NCBI GenBank assembly: GCA_045589035.1
Contig: JAZNFJ010000022.1
Span: forward strand, 1 to 32,107
From: Avoscillospira sp045589035
GTDB lineage: Bacteria; Bacillota; Clostridia; Oscillospirales; Oscillospiraceae
Reading direction: 5' to 3'
DNA length: 32,107 bases
The notes below the pieces were generated by a model. The model made no database searches. It had not been told where the DNA came from and saw only the letters and a program-made list of their open reading frames with translations. The translations under genes were made by a program, and so were the position numbers. Positions 23,460 through 31,475 of the stretch are shown one piece after another (the stretch's first letter is position 1; every line of letters begins with the position of its first letter).

Positions 23460-23945
23460 ATGGGAATTGCCATATACCCCGGCAGCTTTGATCCTGTCAC
23501 CAAGGGTCATTTGAATATCATCGAACGTGCTGCCAAAAGTTTTGATAAAGTAATCGTCTGTGTGATGGTCAATGTAGATAAGAATCCCATGTTCTCGTTG
23601 GAGGAACGGGTGGATATGCTCCGTCGCGTGACTAAGCATCTGGGGAATGTGGAAGTGGATCATTCCGATATGCTTCTGGCGGAGTATGCCAGAAAAAAGG
23701 ATGCCCATGTGATTGTGAAAGGTCTGCGTGCGGTATCGGATTTTGAACGGGAATTTCAGATGGCGATTATCAATCACAAGTTGAACCCTGGTCTGGATAC
23801 TATGTTCCTGACAGCGGAACATCAGTTTATGTATCTGAGTTCCAGTGCTGTGAAGGAAATGGGTAAATATCAGGTGGATCTGTCTGATTTCCTCCCTGAG
23901 GAGATCATTCCGGATTTCAATGCGCGAATTAATGAAAATAATTAA
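23460..23945 (+). CDS. coaD: Phosphopantetheine adenylyltransferase
   Basis: A 161-residue nucleotidyltransferase that joins 4'-phosphopantetheine and ATP to dephospho-CoA, a control step of CoA synthesis. The TxGH motif (T14-K-G-H17) within YPGSFDPVTKGHL and the late YLSSSAVKEM motif are present. Length is that of the family. It starts two bases after rsmD and probably also has transcription from the promoter inside that gene. Confidence 0.96.
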   Translation: MGIAIYPGSFDPVTKGHLNIIERAAKSFDKVIVCVMVNVDKNPMFSLEERVDMLRRVTKHLGNVEVDHSDMLLAEYARKKDAHVIVKGLRAVSDFEREFQMAIINHKLNPGLDTMFLTAEHQFMYLSSSAVKEMGKYQVDLSDFLPEEIIPDFNARINENN

Positions 23946-23960
23946 GGGAGGAACCTTAAC

Positions 23961-24458
23961 ATGGCAAATAATATTGAAGAAATCATCTCCGCGTTGTATG
24001 AAATGGTGCAGGATGCATGGAGCCTGCCTCTGGGTGCAGAAAAGTGCGTTCTGGAGCGTGACAAGGTTCTGGATCTGCTGGATGAAATCAGCAATCAGCT
24101 GCCCGGCGAACTGAAGCAGGCCAAGACCATTGTGGAATCCCGCAATGAAGTGATCACCAATGCCAAGCGTGAAGCAGAGAGCATCCTGAAGCAGGCTGAG
24201 CAGCGTGCACAGCAGCTGATGTCTAAGGAAGAAGTGTATCTTCTGGCTGAGAAGGAAGCTGAGGATATGATCGCAAAGGCGCAGGCTAAGATCAAGGAGC
24301 TGAAGCAGGCTACCAACGAGTATGTGGATGATGCTTTGCGCCGTACGGAAGATTCCATCGTCAATGCACTGAATGATGTTAAGGCAACCCGTTCTTCTTT
24401 TATGGCTTTAACCGGCAATCAGCCTAAGATGGAGTCCCCCATTATTGAGGATATCTGA
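23961..24458 (+). CDS. Coiled-coil protein of unknown function
   Basis: A 165-residue soluble protein. After a short N-terminal helical part (EEIISALYEMVQDAW) it is almost all predicted coiled coil from about 40 to 145, rich in Glu, Lys, Ala and Gln, with repeated QAEQRAQQL and EKEAEDMIAKAQAK patterns. A short tail ends in an acidic SPIIEDI. It resembles DivIVA-type or ATP-synthase-b-like coiled coils only in composition, so I do not assign either. GGGAGG precedes the ATG. Codon choice (AAG, CTG, GAA, CAG) resembles the S1 gene, hinting at strong expression. Many Clostridia keep a similar gene after coaD. Confidence 0.78.
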   Translation: MANNIEEIISALYEMVQDAWSLPLGAEKCVLERDKVLDLLDEISNQLPGELKQAKTIVESRNEVITNAKREAESILKQAEQRAQQLMSKEEVYLLAEKEAEDMIAKAQAKIKELKQATNEYVDDALRRTEDSIVNALNDVKATRSSFMALTGNQPKMESPIIEDI

Positions 24459-24487
24459 TTGACAAATTGACTTTTGTCGAGTATCAT
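24459..24487 (+). promoter_or_regulatory. Sigma-A promoter of the valS T-box transcript
   Basis: TTGACA (24459-24464), 17 bases, TATCAT (24482-24487). The start is expected near 24494, just before the T-box stem I. The -35 box overlaps the stop codon of the coiled-coil gene. Confidence 0.8.
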
Positions 24488-24493
24488 CTAAAA

Positions 24494-24716
24494 GTGTGAA
24501 CGCGAAGAAGAGGAGTAGTATGCCCAGGCGCAGGAAAGAGAGAAGGCGGTCGGTGCGAGCCTTTCTGCAAGCGGGTTGAAGTCGCCTTGGAGCGGCCGAC
24601 TGAAATACCAGTAAGTCGGACGGGTCCTCCCGATACAGAGGATTGAGTGCCCACTGCGTGGGAATTCAGGTGGTACCACGGAGAAATTCCGCCCTGAGCA
24701 TTGCTCAGGGCGTTTT
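24494..24716 (+). promoter_or_regulatory. T-box riboswitch for tRNA-Val
   Basis: The leader opens with the conserved GAAGAAGAGGAGTAG. The specifier position in TTGAAGTCGCC reads GTC (24581-24583), a Val codon, agreeing with valS downstream. The T-box core GGTGGTACCACGG has the bulge TGGT (24671-24674), suited to a tRNA ending ACCA. CAGG (24667-24670) and CGG (24679-24681) can pair with CCTG (24693-24696) and CCG (24689-24691) to form the antiterminator. Those bases also belong to the terminator, so uncharged tRNA-Val would allow readthrough. The region between the coiled-coil gene and valS holds nothing else. Confidence 0.95.
24691..24716 (+). terminator. T-box attenuator terminator
   Basis: GCCCTGAGC (24691-24699) pairs with GCTCAGGGC (24703-24711) around ATT, followed by GTTTT. 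It competes with the T-box antiterminator. Confidence 0.92.
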
Positions 24717-24747
24717 CTATTTTTACATGGAATTAGGAGTGAATCAT

Positions 24748-27387
24748 ATGGCAAAAGAACTGCCGAAGGTCTATGACCCTAAGGTCGTAGAAGATGGAAT
24801 CTATAAGATGTGGATGGATAACGGCTGCTTTAAGGCAGAACCCAATCCCGACAAAAAGCCTTTCTCGATCGTTATGCCTCCTCCCAATGTTACTGGTCAG
24901 CTGCACATGGGTCATGCGCTGGATGCAACTCTGCAGGATATTCTGACCCGTTTCAAGCGGATGCAGGGCTATGAAGCTCTGTGGCTGCCCGGCACAGACC
25001 ATGCCGGTATTGCTACCCAGATCAAGGTGGAAGAGAACCTTCGCCTGGAAGAAGGTCTGACCCGTTATGATCTGGGCCGTGAAAAGTTCCTGGATCGTGT
25101 CTGGGACTGGAAGAATAAGTACGGCGACCGCATTGTCAAGCAGCAGATGAAGCTGGGCGCTTCCTGTGACTGGGATCGCAGCCGTTTTACCATGGACGAA
25201 GGCTGCTCCAAGGCTGTCCGTGAAACTTTCTGTGAACTGTATGACAAGGGTTTGATCTATAAGGGCAGCCGTATTATCAACTGGTGTCCTAACTGTCTGA
25301 CAGCTCTGTCTGATGCCGAGGTCGAATATGCCGATAAGCCCGGCAATCTGTGGCATATGCGGTATCCTCTGACTGACGGTTCCGGCCGTTATCTGGTGGT
25401 TGCCACCACCCGTCCTGAAACCATGATGGGTGATACCGGTGTTGCGGTCAACCCTGCCGATGAACGCTATAAGGATCTGGTGGGCAAGACCTGCATGCTG
25501 CCCATTATGAATCGTGAGATTCCCATCGTTGCCGATGAGTATGTCGAAATGGACTTCGGTACCGGCTGCGTGAAGATGACGCCTGCACATGACCCCAACG
25601 ACTTCGAAGTTGGTCTGCGCCATAATCTGGATAGCATCCGTGTGCTGAACGATGACGGTACTGTCAATGAAAACGGCGGTAAGTTCGAGGGCATGGATCG
25701 TTATGCCTGCCGTAAGGCTGTTGTGGAAGAACTGGAAGCGCTGGGTCTGATGGAAAAGATTGAGCCCTATTCCCATAATGTCGGCACTTGCTACCGTTGC
25801 CACAATGATGTGGAGCCTCTGATCTCTGCCCAGTGGTTTGTGAAGATGGAGCCTCTGGCTAAGGCTGCCATTGATGTGGTCAAGGACGGGCGGATCAAGT
25901 TTGTTCCCGAGCGGTTCACCAAGACCTATACCAACTGGATGGAAAATGTCCACGACTGGTGCATTTCCCGTCAGCTTTGGTGGGGTCATCAGATTCCTGC
26001 CTGGTACTGCGAGGACTGCGACCATATCAATGTTTCCCGTGAAGATCCCACTTGCTGCGCCAAGTGCGGCAGCGCAAAGCTGACCCGTGAAGAGGATGTT
26101 CTGGATACCTGGTTCTCCTCTGCGCTGTGGCCTTTCTCCACGCTTGGTTGGCCTGAAAATACCAAGGAACTGGACTACTGGTATCCCACCAGTGTCATGG
26201 TTACCGGTTATGATATCATCTTCTTCTGGGTTGCCCGTATGATCTTCTCCGGTATGGAACAGATGAAGAAAGAACCCTTCCATACTGTGTTTATCCACGG
26301 TCTTGTCCGTGATGACAAGGGTCGGAAGATGTCCAAATCTCTGGGCAACGGCATTGATCCTCTGGAAATGGCAGAAAAGTACGGTGCTGACGCACTGCGC
26401 TTCAATCTGATCACCGGCAACAGCCCCGGCAACGACATGCGTTTTTATGTGGAAAAGTGCGAAGCCATGCGTAACTTTGCCAATAAAATCTGGAACGCAA
26501 GCCGTTATGTCATGATGAACATGACCATCGCGGAGAATAAACTGCCTGATGCTTCCAAATTGGAAATTGAGGATAAGTGGATTCTCTCCAAGCTGAACAA
26601 GCTGGTCAAGGAAGTTACCGAAAATTTGGATAACTACGAACTGGGTGTCGCTTCTGCTAAGGTTTATGATTTTATCTGGGACAACTACTGCGACTGGTAC
26701 ATTGAACTGACCAAGTCCCGCCTGTACTCCGAGGATGAAGAGAGCAAACTGGTGGCACAGCAGACGCTGGTCTATGTTCTGGATCAGTTCCTGCGCCTGC
26801 TGCATCCCTTTATGCCTTTCATCACGGAAGAAATCTGGCAGGCTATTCCTCATGAGGGCGAGTACCTCATGAAGGCCCAGTGGCCTGAGTATTCTGACGC
26901 ACTGAACTTCCCGGCGGAAGAAGCTGCTATGGAAAGTGTCATGAATGCTATCCGCGCTGTCCGTAACCGCCGTGCAGATCTGAATGTGCCGCCCTCCAGA
27001 AAGTCCTCTCTGTATATCGTGACCGAAAAGGCTGATATCTTCACCAAGGGTGAGGGCTTCATCACCAAGTTGGCCTATGCAAACGAACTGATCGTTTGCG
27101 CACAGGCTCCGGAAGGACATGCAGACATGGTTTCTGCTGTTACAGCAGATGCTGCCATGTATATGCCCATGAACGAACTGGTTGACATGGAAAAGGAACT
27201 GGCTCGTCTGGCGAAGGAGATCGAAAAGGCTGAGAAGAACATTTCTGGTCTGAAAAGCAAGCTGAGCAACGAGAATTTTGTTGCCCGTGCACCGGAGAAT
27301 GTGGTCGCTATGGAACGGGAAAAGCTGGAAAAGGCAGAAGGCCTGCTGCAGCAGCTGAAAGAAAGCGAAGCCCGGCTGAAAAAGTAA
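24748..27387 (+). CDS. valS: Valyl-tRNA synthetase
   Basis: An 879-residue class Ia synthetase that charges tRNA-Val and edits mischarged Thr. The HIGH box reads HMGH (53-56) and the KMSKS box KMSKS (527-531). The CP1 editing domain lies between them with TTRPETMMGDTGVAV, and a Cys-rich segment near 415-440 (CEDCDH...CCAKCG) probably binds zinc. The anticodon-binding domain and a C-terminal coiled coil (about 805-879), typical of ValS, follow. AGGAGTGA precedes the ATG; the frame upstream of it lies inside the T-box and is not translated. Codon use is that of a highly expressed gene. Confidence 0.97.
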   Translation: MAKELPKVYDPKVVEDGIYKMWMDNGCFKAEPNPDKKPFSIVMPPPNVTGQLHMGHALDATLQDILTRFKRMQGYEALWLPGTDHAGIATQIKVEENLRLEEGLTRYDLGREKFLDRVWDWKNKYGDRIVKQQMKLGASCDWDRSRFTMDEGCSKAVRETFCELYDKGLIYKGSRIINWCPNCLTALSDAEVEYADKPGNLWHMRYPLTDGSGRYLVVATTRPETMMGDTGVAVNPADERYKDLVGKTCMLPIMNREIPIVADEYVEMDFGTGCVKMTPAHDPNDFEVGLRHNLDSIRVLNDDGTVNENGGKFEGMDRYACRKAVVEELEALGLMEKIEPYSHNVGTCYRCHNDVEPLISAQWFVKMEPLAKAAIDVVKDGRIKFVPERFTKTYTNWMENVHDWCISRQLWWGHQIPAWYCEDCDHINVSREDPTCCAKCGSAKLTREEDVLDTWFSSALWPFSTLGWPENTKELDYWYPTSVMVTGYDIIFFWVARMIFSGMEQMKKEPFHTVFIHGLVRDDKGRKMSKSLGNGIDPLEMAEKYGADALRFNLITGNSPGNDMRFYVEKCEAMRNFANKIWNASRYVMMNMTIAENKLPDASKLEIEDKWILSKLNKLVKEVTENLDNYELGVASAKVYDFIWDNYCDWYIELTKSRLYSEDEESKLVAQQTLVYVLDQFLRLLHPFMPFITEEIWQAIPHEGEYLMKAQWPEYSDALNFPAEEAAMESVMNAIRAVRNRRADLNVPPSRKSSLYIVTEKADIFTKGEGFITKLAYANELIVCAQAPEGHADMVSAVTADAAMYMPMNELVDMEKELARLAKEIEKAEKNISGLKSKLSNENFVARAPENVVAMEREKLEKAEGLLQQLKESEARLKK

Positions 27388-27400
27388 GACAGGCTCAGTC

Positions 27401-27408
27401 TTTCGACA
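27401..27408 (-). promoter_or_regulatory. Spo0A box (0A box) upstream of spoIIA
   Basis: On the minus strand it reads TGTCGAAA within TTTTTTGTCGAAAG, a full match to the TGNCGAA core with its usual T/A-rich flanks. It lies about 80 bases before spoIIAA. Spo0A is the known activator of spoIIA operons. Confidence 0.7.
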
Positions 27409-27435
27409 AAAAAGAAATAGCATATCTTCTATAAT
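27403..27435 (+). promoter_or_regulatory. Candidate Spo0A-activated spoIIA promoter
   Basis: TCGACA (27403-27408) and TATAAT (27430-27435) are 21 bases apart. That spacing is too long for an ordinary sigma-A promoter. It is close to the 22-base spacing of the Spo0A-activated Bacillus spoIIG promoter. I see no good sigma-H promoter here, although spoIIA is sigma-H dependent in Bacillus. Confidence 0.4.
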
Positions 27436-27469
27436 AGACACGCACAGAATTCTGTGCGTGTCTATTTTT
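27433..27469 (+). terminator. Terminator after valS: 34-bp perfect palindrome
   Basis: A perfect palindrome spans 27433-27466, centred on GAATTC, with arms of AGACACGCACAGA type, followed by TTTTT ending at 27469. It ends valS transcription. Its left edge overlaps the TATAAT box of the candidate spoIIA promoter. Confidence 0.9.
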
Positions 27470-27489
27470 GCATAAGAGGAGGAATTGCT

Positions 27490-27819
27490 GTGCAATTAAC
27501 CAGTTTCCTGCAGGAAAAGCAGTTGACCATTGCGCTGAGTGGTGAGATTGACCATCACAGTGCTAAAAATGCGCTGCATAATATTGCGGATAAGATCAAT
27601 CAGTATATGCCTATGCTGTGTATATTGGATTTTAAGGGGATTACGTTTATGGATTCCAGCGGTATTGCGATTGTGATACATACCTATCGCCGGATGAAAG
27701 AACTGGGTGGAAAATTGAAGTTGAAGAATTTGTCCCAACAGCCATGGCGCGTCCTGCATGCTTCCGGTGTGGATCGGATCGTAGAAACGGAAAGGAGAGA
27801 AGAAACTTATGAAGTGTGA
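27490..27819 (+). CDS. spoIIAA: Anti-sigma-F factor antagonist SpoIIAA
   Basis: A 109-residue STAS-domain protein. Unphosphorylated SpoIIAA displaces SpoIIAB from sigma-F in the forespore. The phosphorylation site lies in FMDSSGIA, where S56 aligns with Bacillus Ser58. The early LSGEIDHHSA segment is also characteristic. The GTG start is chosen because AGAGGAGGA lies just upstream, and an upstream in-frame ATG falls inside the terminator palindrome. It overlaps spoIIAB by 11 bases. Unlike Bacillus, no dacF gene precedes it. Confidence 0.95.
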   Translation: MQLTSFLQEKQLTIALSGEIDHHSAKNALHNIADKINQYMPMLCILDFKGITFMDSSGIAIVIHTYRRMKELGGKLKLKNLSQQPWRVLHASGVDRIVETERREETYEV

Positions 27820-28249
27820 AAATCAGATGGTACTGGAGTTTCCCAGCAAGTCGGTCAATGAAGGCTTTGCCAGAAGCGCCGTCGCCTGTTTTGCCGCCCA
27901 AATGGATCCGACACTGGATGAGTTAGGGGATATTAAAACGGCTGTTTCTGAAGCGGTTACGAACTGTATTGTCCATGCTTATCCGGATGCAATTGGTAAA
28001 ATTACAGTCCGATGCCGTATTCTGCAGGATAATGTTCTGGATATTGTCATTAAGGACAAGGGTGCGGGTATCGAAGATATTGAACAGGCCAGAACACCTA
28101 TGTATACAACCGGTGGAGAAGAGCGCAGTGGTATGGGTTTTACCATAATGGAAAGCTTTATGACCCAGTTAAAAGTCAGTTCTCAAAAGGGGAAGGGTAC
28201 AACTGTACATATGAAACGCAAAATCATGAAACGCGGAGGTAGAACTTGA
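27809..28249 (+). CDS. spoIIAB: Anti-sigma-F factor and SpoIIAA kinase SpoIIAB
   Basis: A 146-residue GHKL-fold kinase that binds sigma-F with ATP and phosphorylates SpoIIAA. The N-box EAVTNCIVHAYP (E49, N52), the G1 box KDKGAGIEDI near 82-91 and the GMGFTIMESFM segment (108-118) are present. Length matches the Bacillus protein. AAAGGAGAG in the 3' end of spoIIAA serves as ribosome-binding site. Its TGA overlaps the TTG start of sigF. Confidence 0.96.
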   Translation: MKCENQMVLEFPSKSVNEGFARSAVACFAAQMDPTLDELGDIKTAVSEAVTNCIVHAYPDAIGKITVRCRILQDNVLDIVIKDKGAGIEDIEQARTPMYTTGGEERSGMGFTIMESFMTQLKVSSQKGKGTTVHMKRKIMKRGGRT

Positions 28250-28947
28250 CTGCCGAAGCTGGTGTGCTGCAGCTGGCGCAAACGGGTGATAAAGAAGCGA
28301 GAGAACAGCTGATTCTTGAAAATTCCGGTCTGGTCTGGTCGGTCGCAAAGCGATACATGGGGCGTGGTGTTGATTCGGAGGATTTGTATCAACTTGGCTG
28401 TCTTGGGTTTCTCAAGGCCATTGACGGGTTTGATCCGGAATTTGGGACACAGTTTTCTACCTACGCTGTGCCAAAGATTGCCGGTGAGATCCGCCGTTTT
28501 CTCCGGGATGATGGTGTGATAAAGGTCAGCAGAAGCATCAAGGAACGGTCTGCATCCATTAAAATGGCTCGACAGAGATTAACAGGAGAGTTGAACCGGG
28601 AACCGACATTGTCTGAACTGGCAGAGGAATTGAATTTAACAGTGGAAGAAATCGCTGAAGCCGAAACTGCGACCTCTCACACGGAATCGATTCAAAAAGA
28701 AAATGGGTCAGATGGATTTAGTCTGGAAAGCGTTCTTACCGACGGCTCGATGGAAGAACAACTGGTTGAACATATTGCCTTGAAAGAGGCTGTATCTAAA
28801 CTGCCCCAGCGGGAGCGGACAGTCATTGATCTGCGATACTACCGAGGTCTGACACAGGATAAGACAGCGAAAATACTCGGTGTTTCGCAGGTTCAGGTAA
28901 GTCGGATCGAGAAAAAAGCGCTGCAGCAGCTTCGTGGGATTTTATAG
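28246..28947 (+). CDS. sigF: RNA polymerase sigma-F factor (SpoIIAC)
   Basis: A 233-residue sigma-70-family factor, the first forespore-specific sigma. Region 2 shows DLYQLGCLGFLKAIDGFDPEFG and FSTYAVPKIAGEIRRFLRDDG. Region 3 is SRSIKERSASI, and region 4 is the helix-turn-helix LTQDKTAKILGVSQVQVSRIE. GGAGGT lies 5 bases before the TTG start, which overlaps the spoIIAB stop, so translation of the three genes is coupled. The place after spoIIAB separates it from the similar sigma-G and sigma-B. Confidence 0.96.
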   Translation: MTAEAGVLQLAQTGDKEAREQLILENSGLVWSVAKRYMGRGVDSEDLYQLGCLGFLKAIDGFDPEFGTQFSTYAVPKIAGEIRRFLRDDGVIKVSRSIKERSASIKMARQRLTGELNREPTLSELAEELNLTVEEIAEAETATSHTESIQKENGSDGFSLESVLTDGSMEEQLVEHIALKEAVSKLPQRERTVIDLRYYRGLTQDKTAKILGVSQVQVSRIEKKALQQLRGIL

Positions 28948-28957
28948 CGAAAATAGG

Positions 28958-28986
28958 ATGACAAATCCACAAAAAAATAGTAAAAT
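28958..28986 (+). promoter_or_regulatory. Sigma-A promoter of pcrA
   Basis: ATGACA (28958-28963), 17 bases, TAAAAT (28981-28986). It lies right after the sigF stop and gives the helicase gene vegetative expression independent of spoIIA. Confidence 0.65.
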
Positions 28987-29014
28987 AAACTCATCAAGAT
29001 AGATGGGTGACTCT

Positions 29015-31429
29015 ATGAATCAGAATTTTGAGCAGCGGTTTTTGGCTGCCCGACGTGAGATTGTTCGGCGCCGGTTTGAATATTTGAACGAAATGCAACA
29101 AGAGGCTGTCCTCACAACGCAGGGGCCTCTGCTTTTGCTTGCCGGTGCAGGCAGCGGTAAAACGACTGTGCTGATCAACCGGATCGCAAATCTGATCCGT
29201 TTTGGTGCAGCATCGGATTCCTGCGAAATTCCTGCCTTTGTGTCGGAGGATGATGTGGAATACATGGAGTATTACCTCCGAGAAGGTAATGATGAATTGC
29301 GGACCTATGCGGAACAGCTTTGTGTGTATGAACCGGCTGTTCCATGGGGGATCATTGCCATCACCTTTACCAACAAGGCTGCCAATGAACTGAAGGACCG
29401 CCTGGAAACCATGTTGGGTGAAGCAGCCCGTGCTGTGTGGGCAATGACCTTCCACTCTGCCTGCTGTCGGATTCTTCGCCGAGATATCGACCGGCTCGGA
29501 TACTCCAGCAGCTTTACGATCTACGATATGGCAGATGCGGAGCGGGTTATGAAGGATGTCATCAAAGATATGAATCTGGATGAAAAGACCTTCTCGCCCA
29601 AATTGTTCCTGTCTTTGATCAGCCGTGCAAAGGATCAGATGCAGACACCGGAAGAATTTGAGTGTGTAGCAGCAAACTCCGGTGATTTCCGTATGGAAAA
29701 AGCTGCTGCAGCCTATGCTGAGTATCAAAAACGACTGAAAGATGCGAATGCTCTGGATTTTGATGATATTATCCTGTTAACTGTACGGTTGCTGCAGGAA
29801 AATGAGGATGTACGAACTTACTATCAGCGAAAGTTTAAATATGTTCTGATTGATGAGTATCAGGATACCAACCACCTGCAGTATTTGCTGGCTTCTCTGC
29901 TGGCTGGAGGATATGAAAACATTTGTGTTGTCGGTGATGACGATCAGAGTATTTACAAATTCCGCGGTGCGACCATTGAGAATATTTTGAATTTTGAAAA
30001 GCAGTACCGTGGAGCACGCCTGATCCGTCTGGAGCAGAATTACCGATCAACACAATCCATCCTTAATGCGGCAAATGCTGTCATTTCCCATAACAGCGGT
30101 AGAAAGGGAAAAACACTCTGGACGAAGAATGGCAGCGGCGATAAAATTATCCTCTATGAAGCTGCCAATGAGTCTGACGAGGCGCATTTTGTGTCGACCC
30201 GGATCTTTAAATTGGCAAAAGAGGGGAATTATAAGGATGTTGCGGTTCTCTACCGCACCAATGCGCAGTCCAATGCTTTGGAATATGCGTTCAAGAGAAA
30301 TGGCATCCCATACAGAATCATTGGCGGCACTCGCTTCTTTGATCGGGCGGAAGTGAAGGATATGCTGGCATATCTTTGTGTGATCAATAATCGTGCAGAT
30401 GATCTGCGCCTTCGCCGGATCATCAACAATCCGCCTCGTGGAATTGGCGCCAAGACCCTCGAAATGGCTGCCAGACAGGCGGCGGCTGAACAGGTCTGTC
30501 TGTACTCGGTTATTGCAGATGCCGCCTCCTACGGCCCTCTGGAAAAGGCTGCGAAGAAGCTGGGGGTATTCTCTGATCTGATCGAGGAATGTGCCGGCCT
30601 TCTCGATACCATGGAGCTGCCGGAGTTCTACGATGCGCTTCTGGTCCGGTCCGGATATCTGGCAATGCTGGAAGAAAAAAACGATACAGAGAGCAGAACG
30701 AGAGCGGAGAACGTACGGGAATTGCGATCCAGTATTATCAGCTATATGGAGAATACGGACGAGCCTTCCTTAAATGGATTCCTGGAAGAGATTGCACTGT
30801 ATACGGATATTGAACAGTATGATGCTGAGGCGGAAGCTGTGGTTATGATGACCATGCACAGTGCCAAGGGTCTGGAATTCGATCATGTCTGTCTGGTCGG
30901 TCTGGAATATGGCCTGTTTCCCAGTTCCAGAAGTATGCTCAGTGCGGAGGATATTGAGGAAGAACGGCGTCTTTGCTATGTGGCAATTACCAGAGCAAAG
31001 CGAACCCTTGCCATCTCTTATGCCCGCCAGCGTATGTTGTATGGACAGACGAATATGGGCAGACCTTCTCAGTTCCTGAAGGAGCTGCCGAAGGAGTGCC
31101 TGGACGAGCGGTTGCTGCCAAAGCCCAGAGAGCAATTGCCTGCATATGTGCCGCAGAGAGCGAGTATATACGGAGATTTTGACGCATATATTCCGCAGAC
31201 ACCTTATCGGGAGCGAAAAAAGACCTATGCCACTGTTGCATCCACTGCAAAAAAGTCCGCGGTCAATTTCCAGAAAGGTGATATGGTTCGCCACAATGCA
31301 TTTGGTAAGGGTATGGTGCTGACGGTACTGCCCATGGGCAACGATGCGCTTTTGGAGATTGCCTTTGATGAGATCGGCACAAAGAAACTTATGGCCAATA
31401 CGGCAGGCGCGCATATGACAAAACTGTAA
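29015..31429 (+). CDS. pcrA: ATP-dependent DNA helicase PcrA/UvrD
   Basis: An 804-residue superfamily-1 3'-5' helicase for repair, rolling-circle replication and removal of recombination or transcription complexes. Motif I AGAGSGKT (43-50), Ia ITFTNKAA, II LIDEYQDTNH, III GDDDQSIYKFRGA, IV LEQNYRST, V MTMHSAKGLEFD and VI YVAITRAKRTL are in order. The C-terminal GDMVRHNAFGKGMV tail is the Tudor-like domain for RNA polymerase contact. Between motifs I and Ia there is an acidic insertion of about 40 residues compared with Bacillus PcrA. Start taken as the ATG at 29015 with GGGTGA before it; the ATG at 29003 is an alternative. Confidence 0.95.
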   Translation: MNQNFEQRFLAARREIVRRRFEYLNEMQQEAVLTTQGPLLLLAGAGSGKTTVLINRIANLIRFGAASDSCEIPAFVSEDDVEYMEYYLREGNDELRTYAEQLCVYEPAVPWGIIAITFTNKAANELKDRLETMLGEAARAVWAMTFHSACCRILRRDIDRLGYSSSFTIYDMADAERVMKDVIKDMNLDEKTFSPKLFLSLISRAKDQMQTPEEFECVAANSGDFRMEKAAAAYAEYQKRLKDANALDFDDIILLTVRLLQENEDVRTYYQRKFKYVLIDEYQDTNHLQYLLASLLAGGYENICVVGDDDQSIYKFRGATIENILNFEKQYRGARLIRLEQNYRSTQSILNAANAVISHNSGRKGKTLWTKNGSGDKIILYEAANESDEAHFVSTRIFKLAKEGNYKDVAVLYRTNAQSNALEYAFKRNGIPYRIIGGTRFFDRAEVKDMLAYLCVINNRADDLRLRRIINNPPRGIGAKTLEMAARQAAAEQVCLYSVIADAASYGPLEKAAKKLGVFSDLIEECAGLLDTMELPEFYDALLVRSGYLAMLEEKNDTESRTRAENVRELRSSIISYMENTDEPSLNGFLEEIALYTDIEQYDAEAEAVVMMTMHSAKGLEFDHVCLVGLEYGLFPSSRSMLSAEDIEEERRLCYVAITRAKRTLAISYARQRMLYGQTNMGRPSQFLKELPKECLDERLLPKPREQLPAYVPQRASIYGDFDAYIPQTPYRERKKTYATVASTAKKSAVNFQKGDMVRHNAFGKGMVLTVLPMGNDALLEIAFDEIGTKKLMANTAGAHMTKL

Positions 31430-31454
31430 ATTCCGGATCGTTCCAGCATATATC
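31426..31454 (+). promoter_or_regulatory. Possible sigma-E promoter of yunB
   Basis: GTAAATT (31426-31432), 14 bases, CATATATC (31447-31454) resemble sigma-E boxes. Start near 31461 leaves GGAGGT intact. yunB is sigma-E dependent in Bacillus, which favours the call, but neither box is perfect. Confidence 0.38.
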
Positions 31455-31475
31455 TCCTAAGAGTGGAGGTGTACT

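Noticed and set aside
24475..24481. TGTCGAG, a near Spo0A box between the valS promoter boxes
   Set aside because: One mismatch in the seven-base core and no expected sporulation role for valS; likely chance.
24733..27495. A 920-codon open frame on the minus strand across valS
   Set aside because: It mirrors valS almost end to end and has no recognisable domain. The codon bias of the real gene removes stops from the opposite frame. The HMGH/KMSKS-bearing plus-strand frame is the gene.
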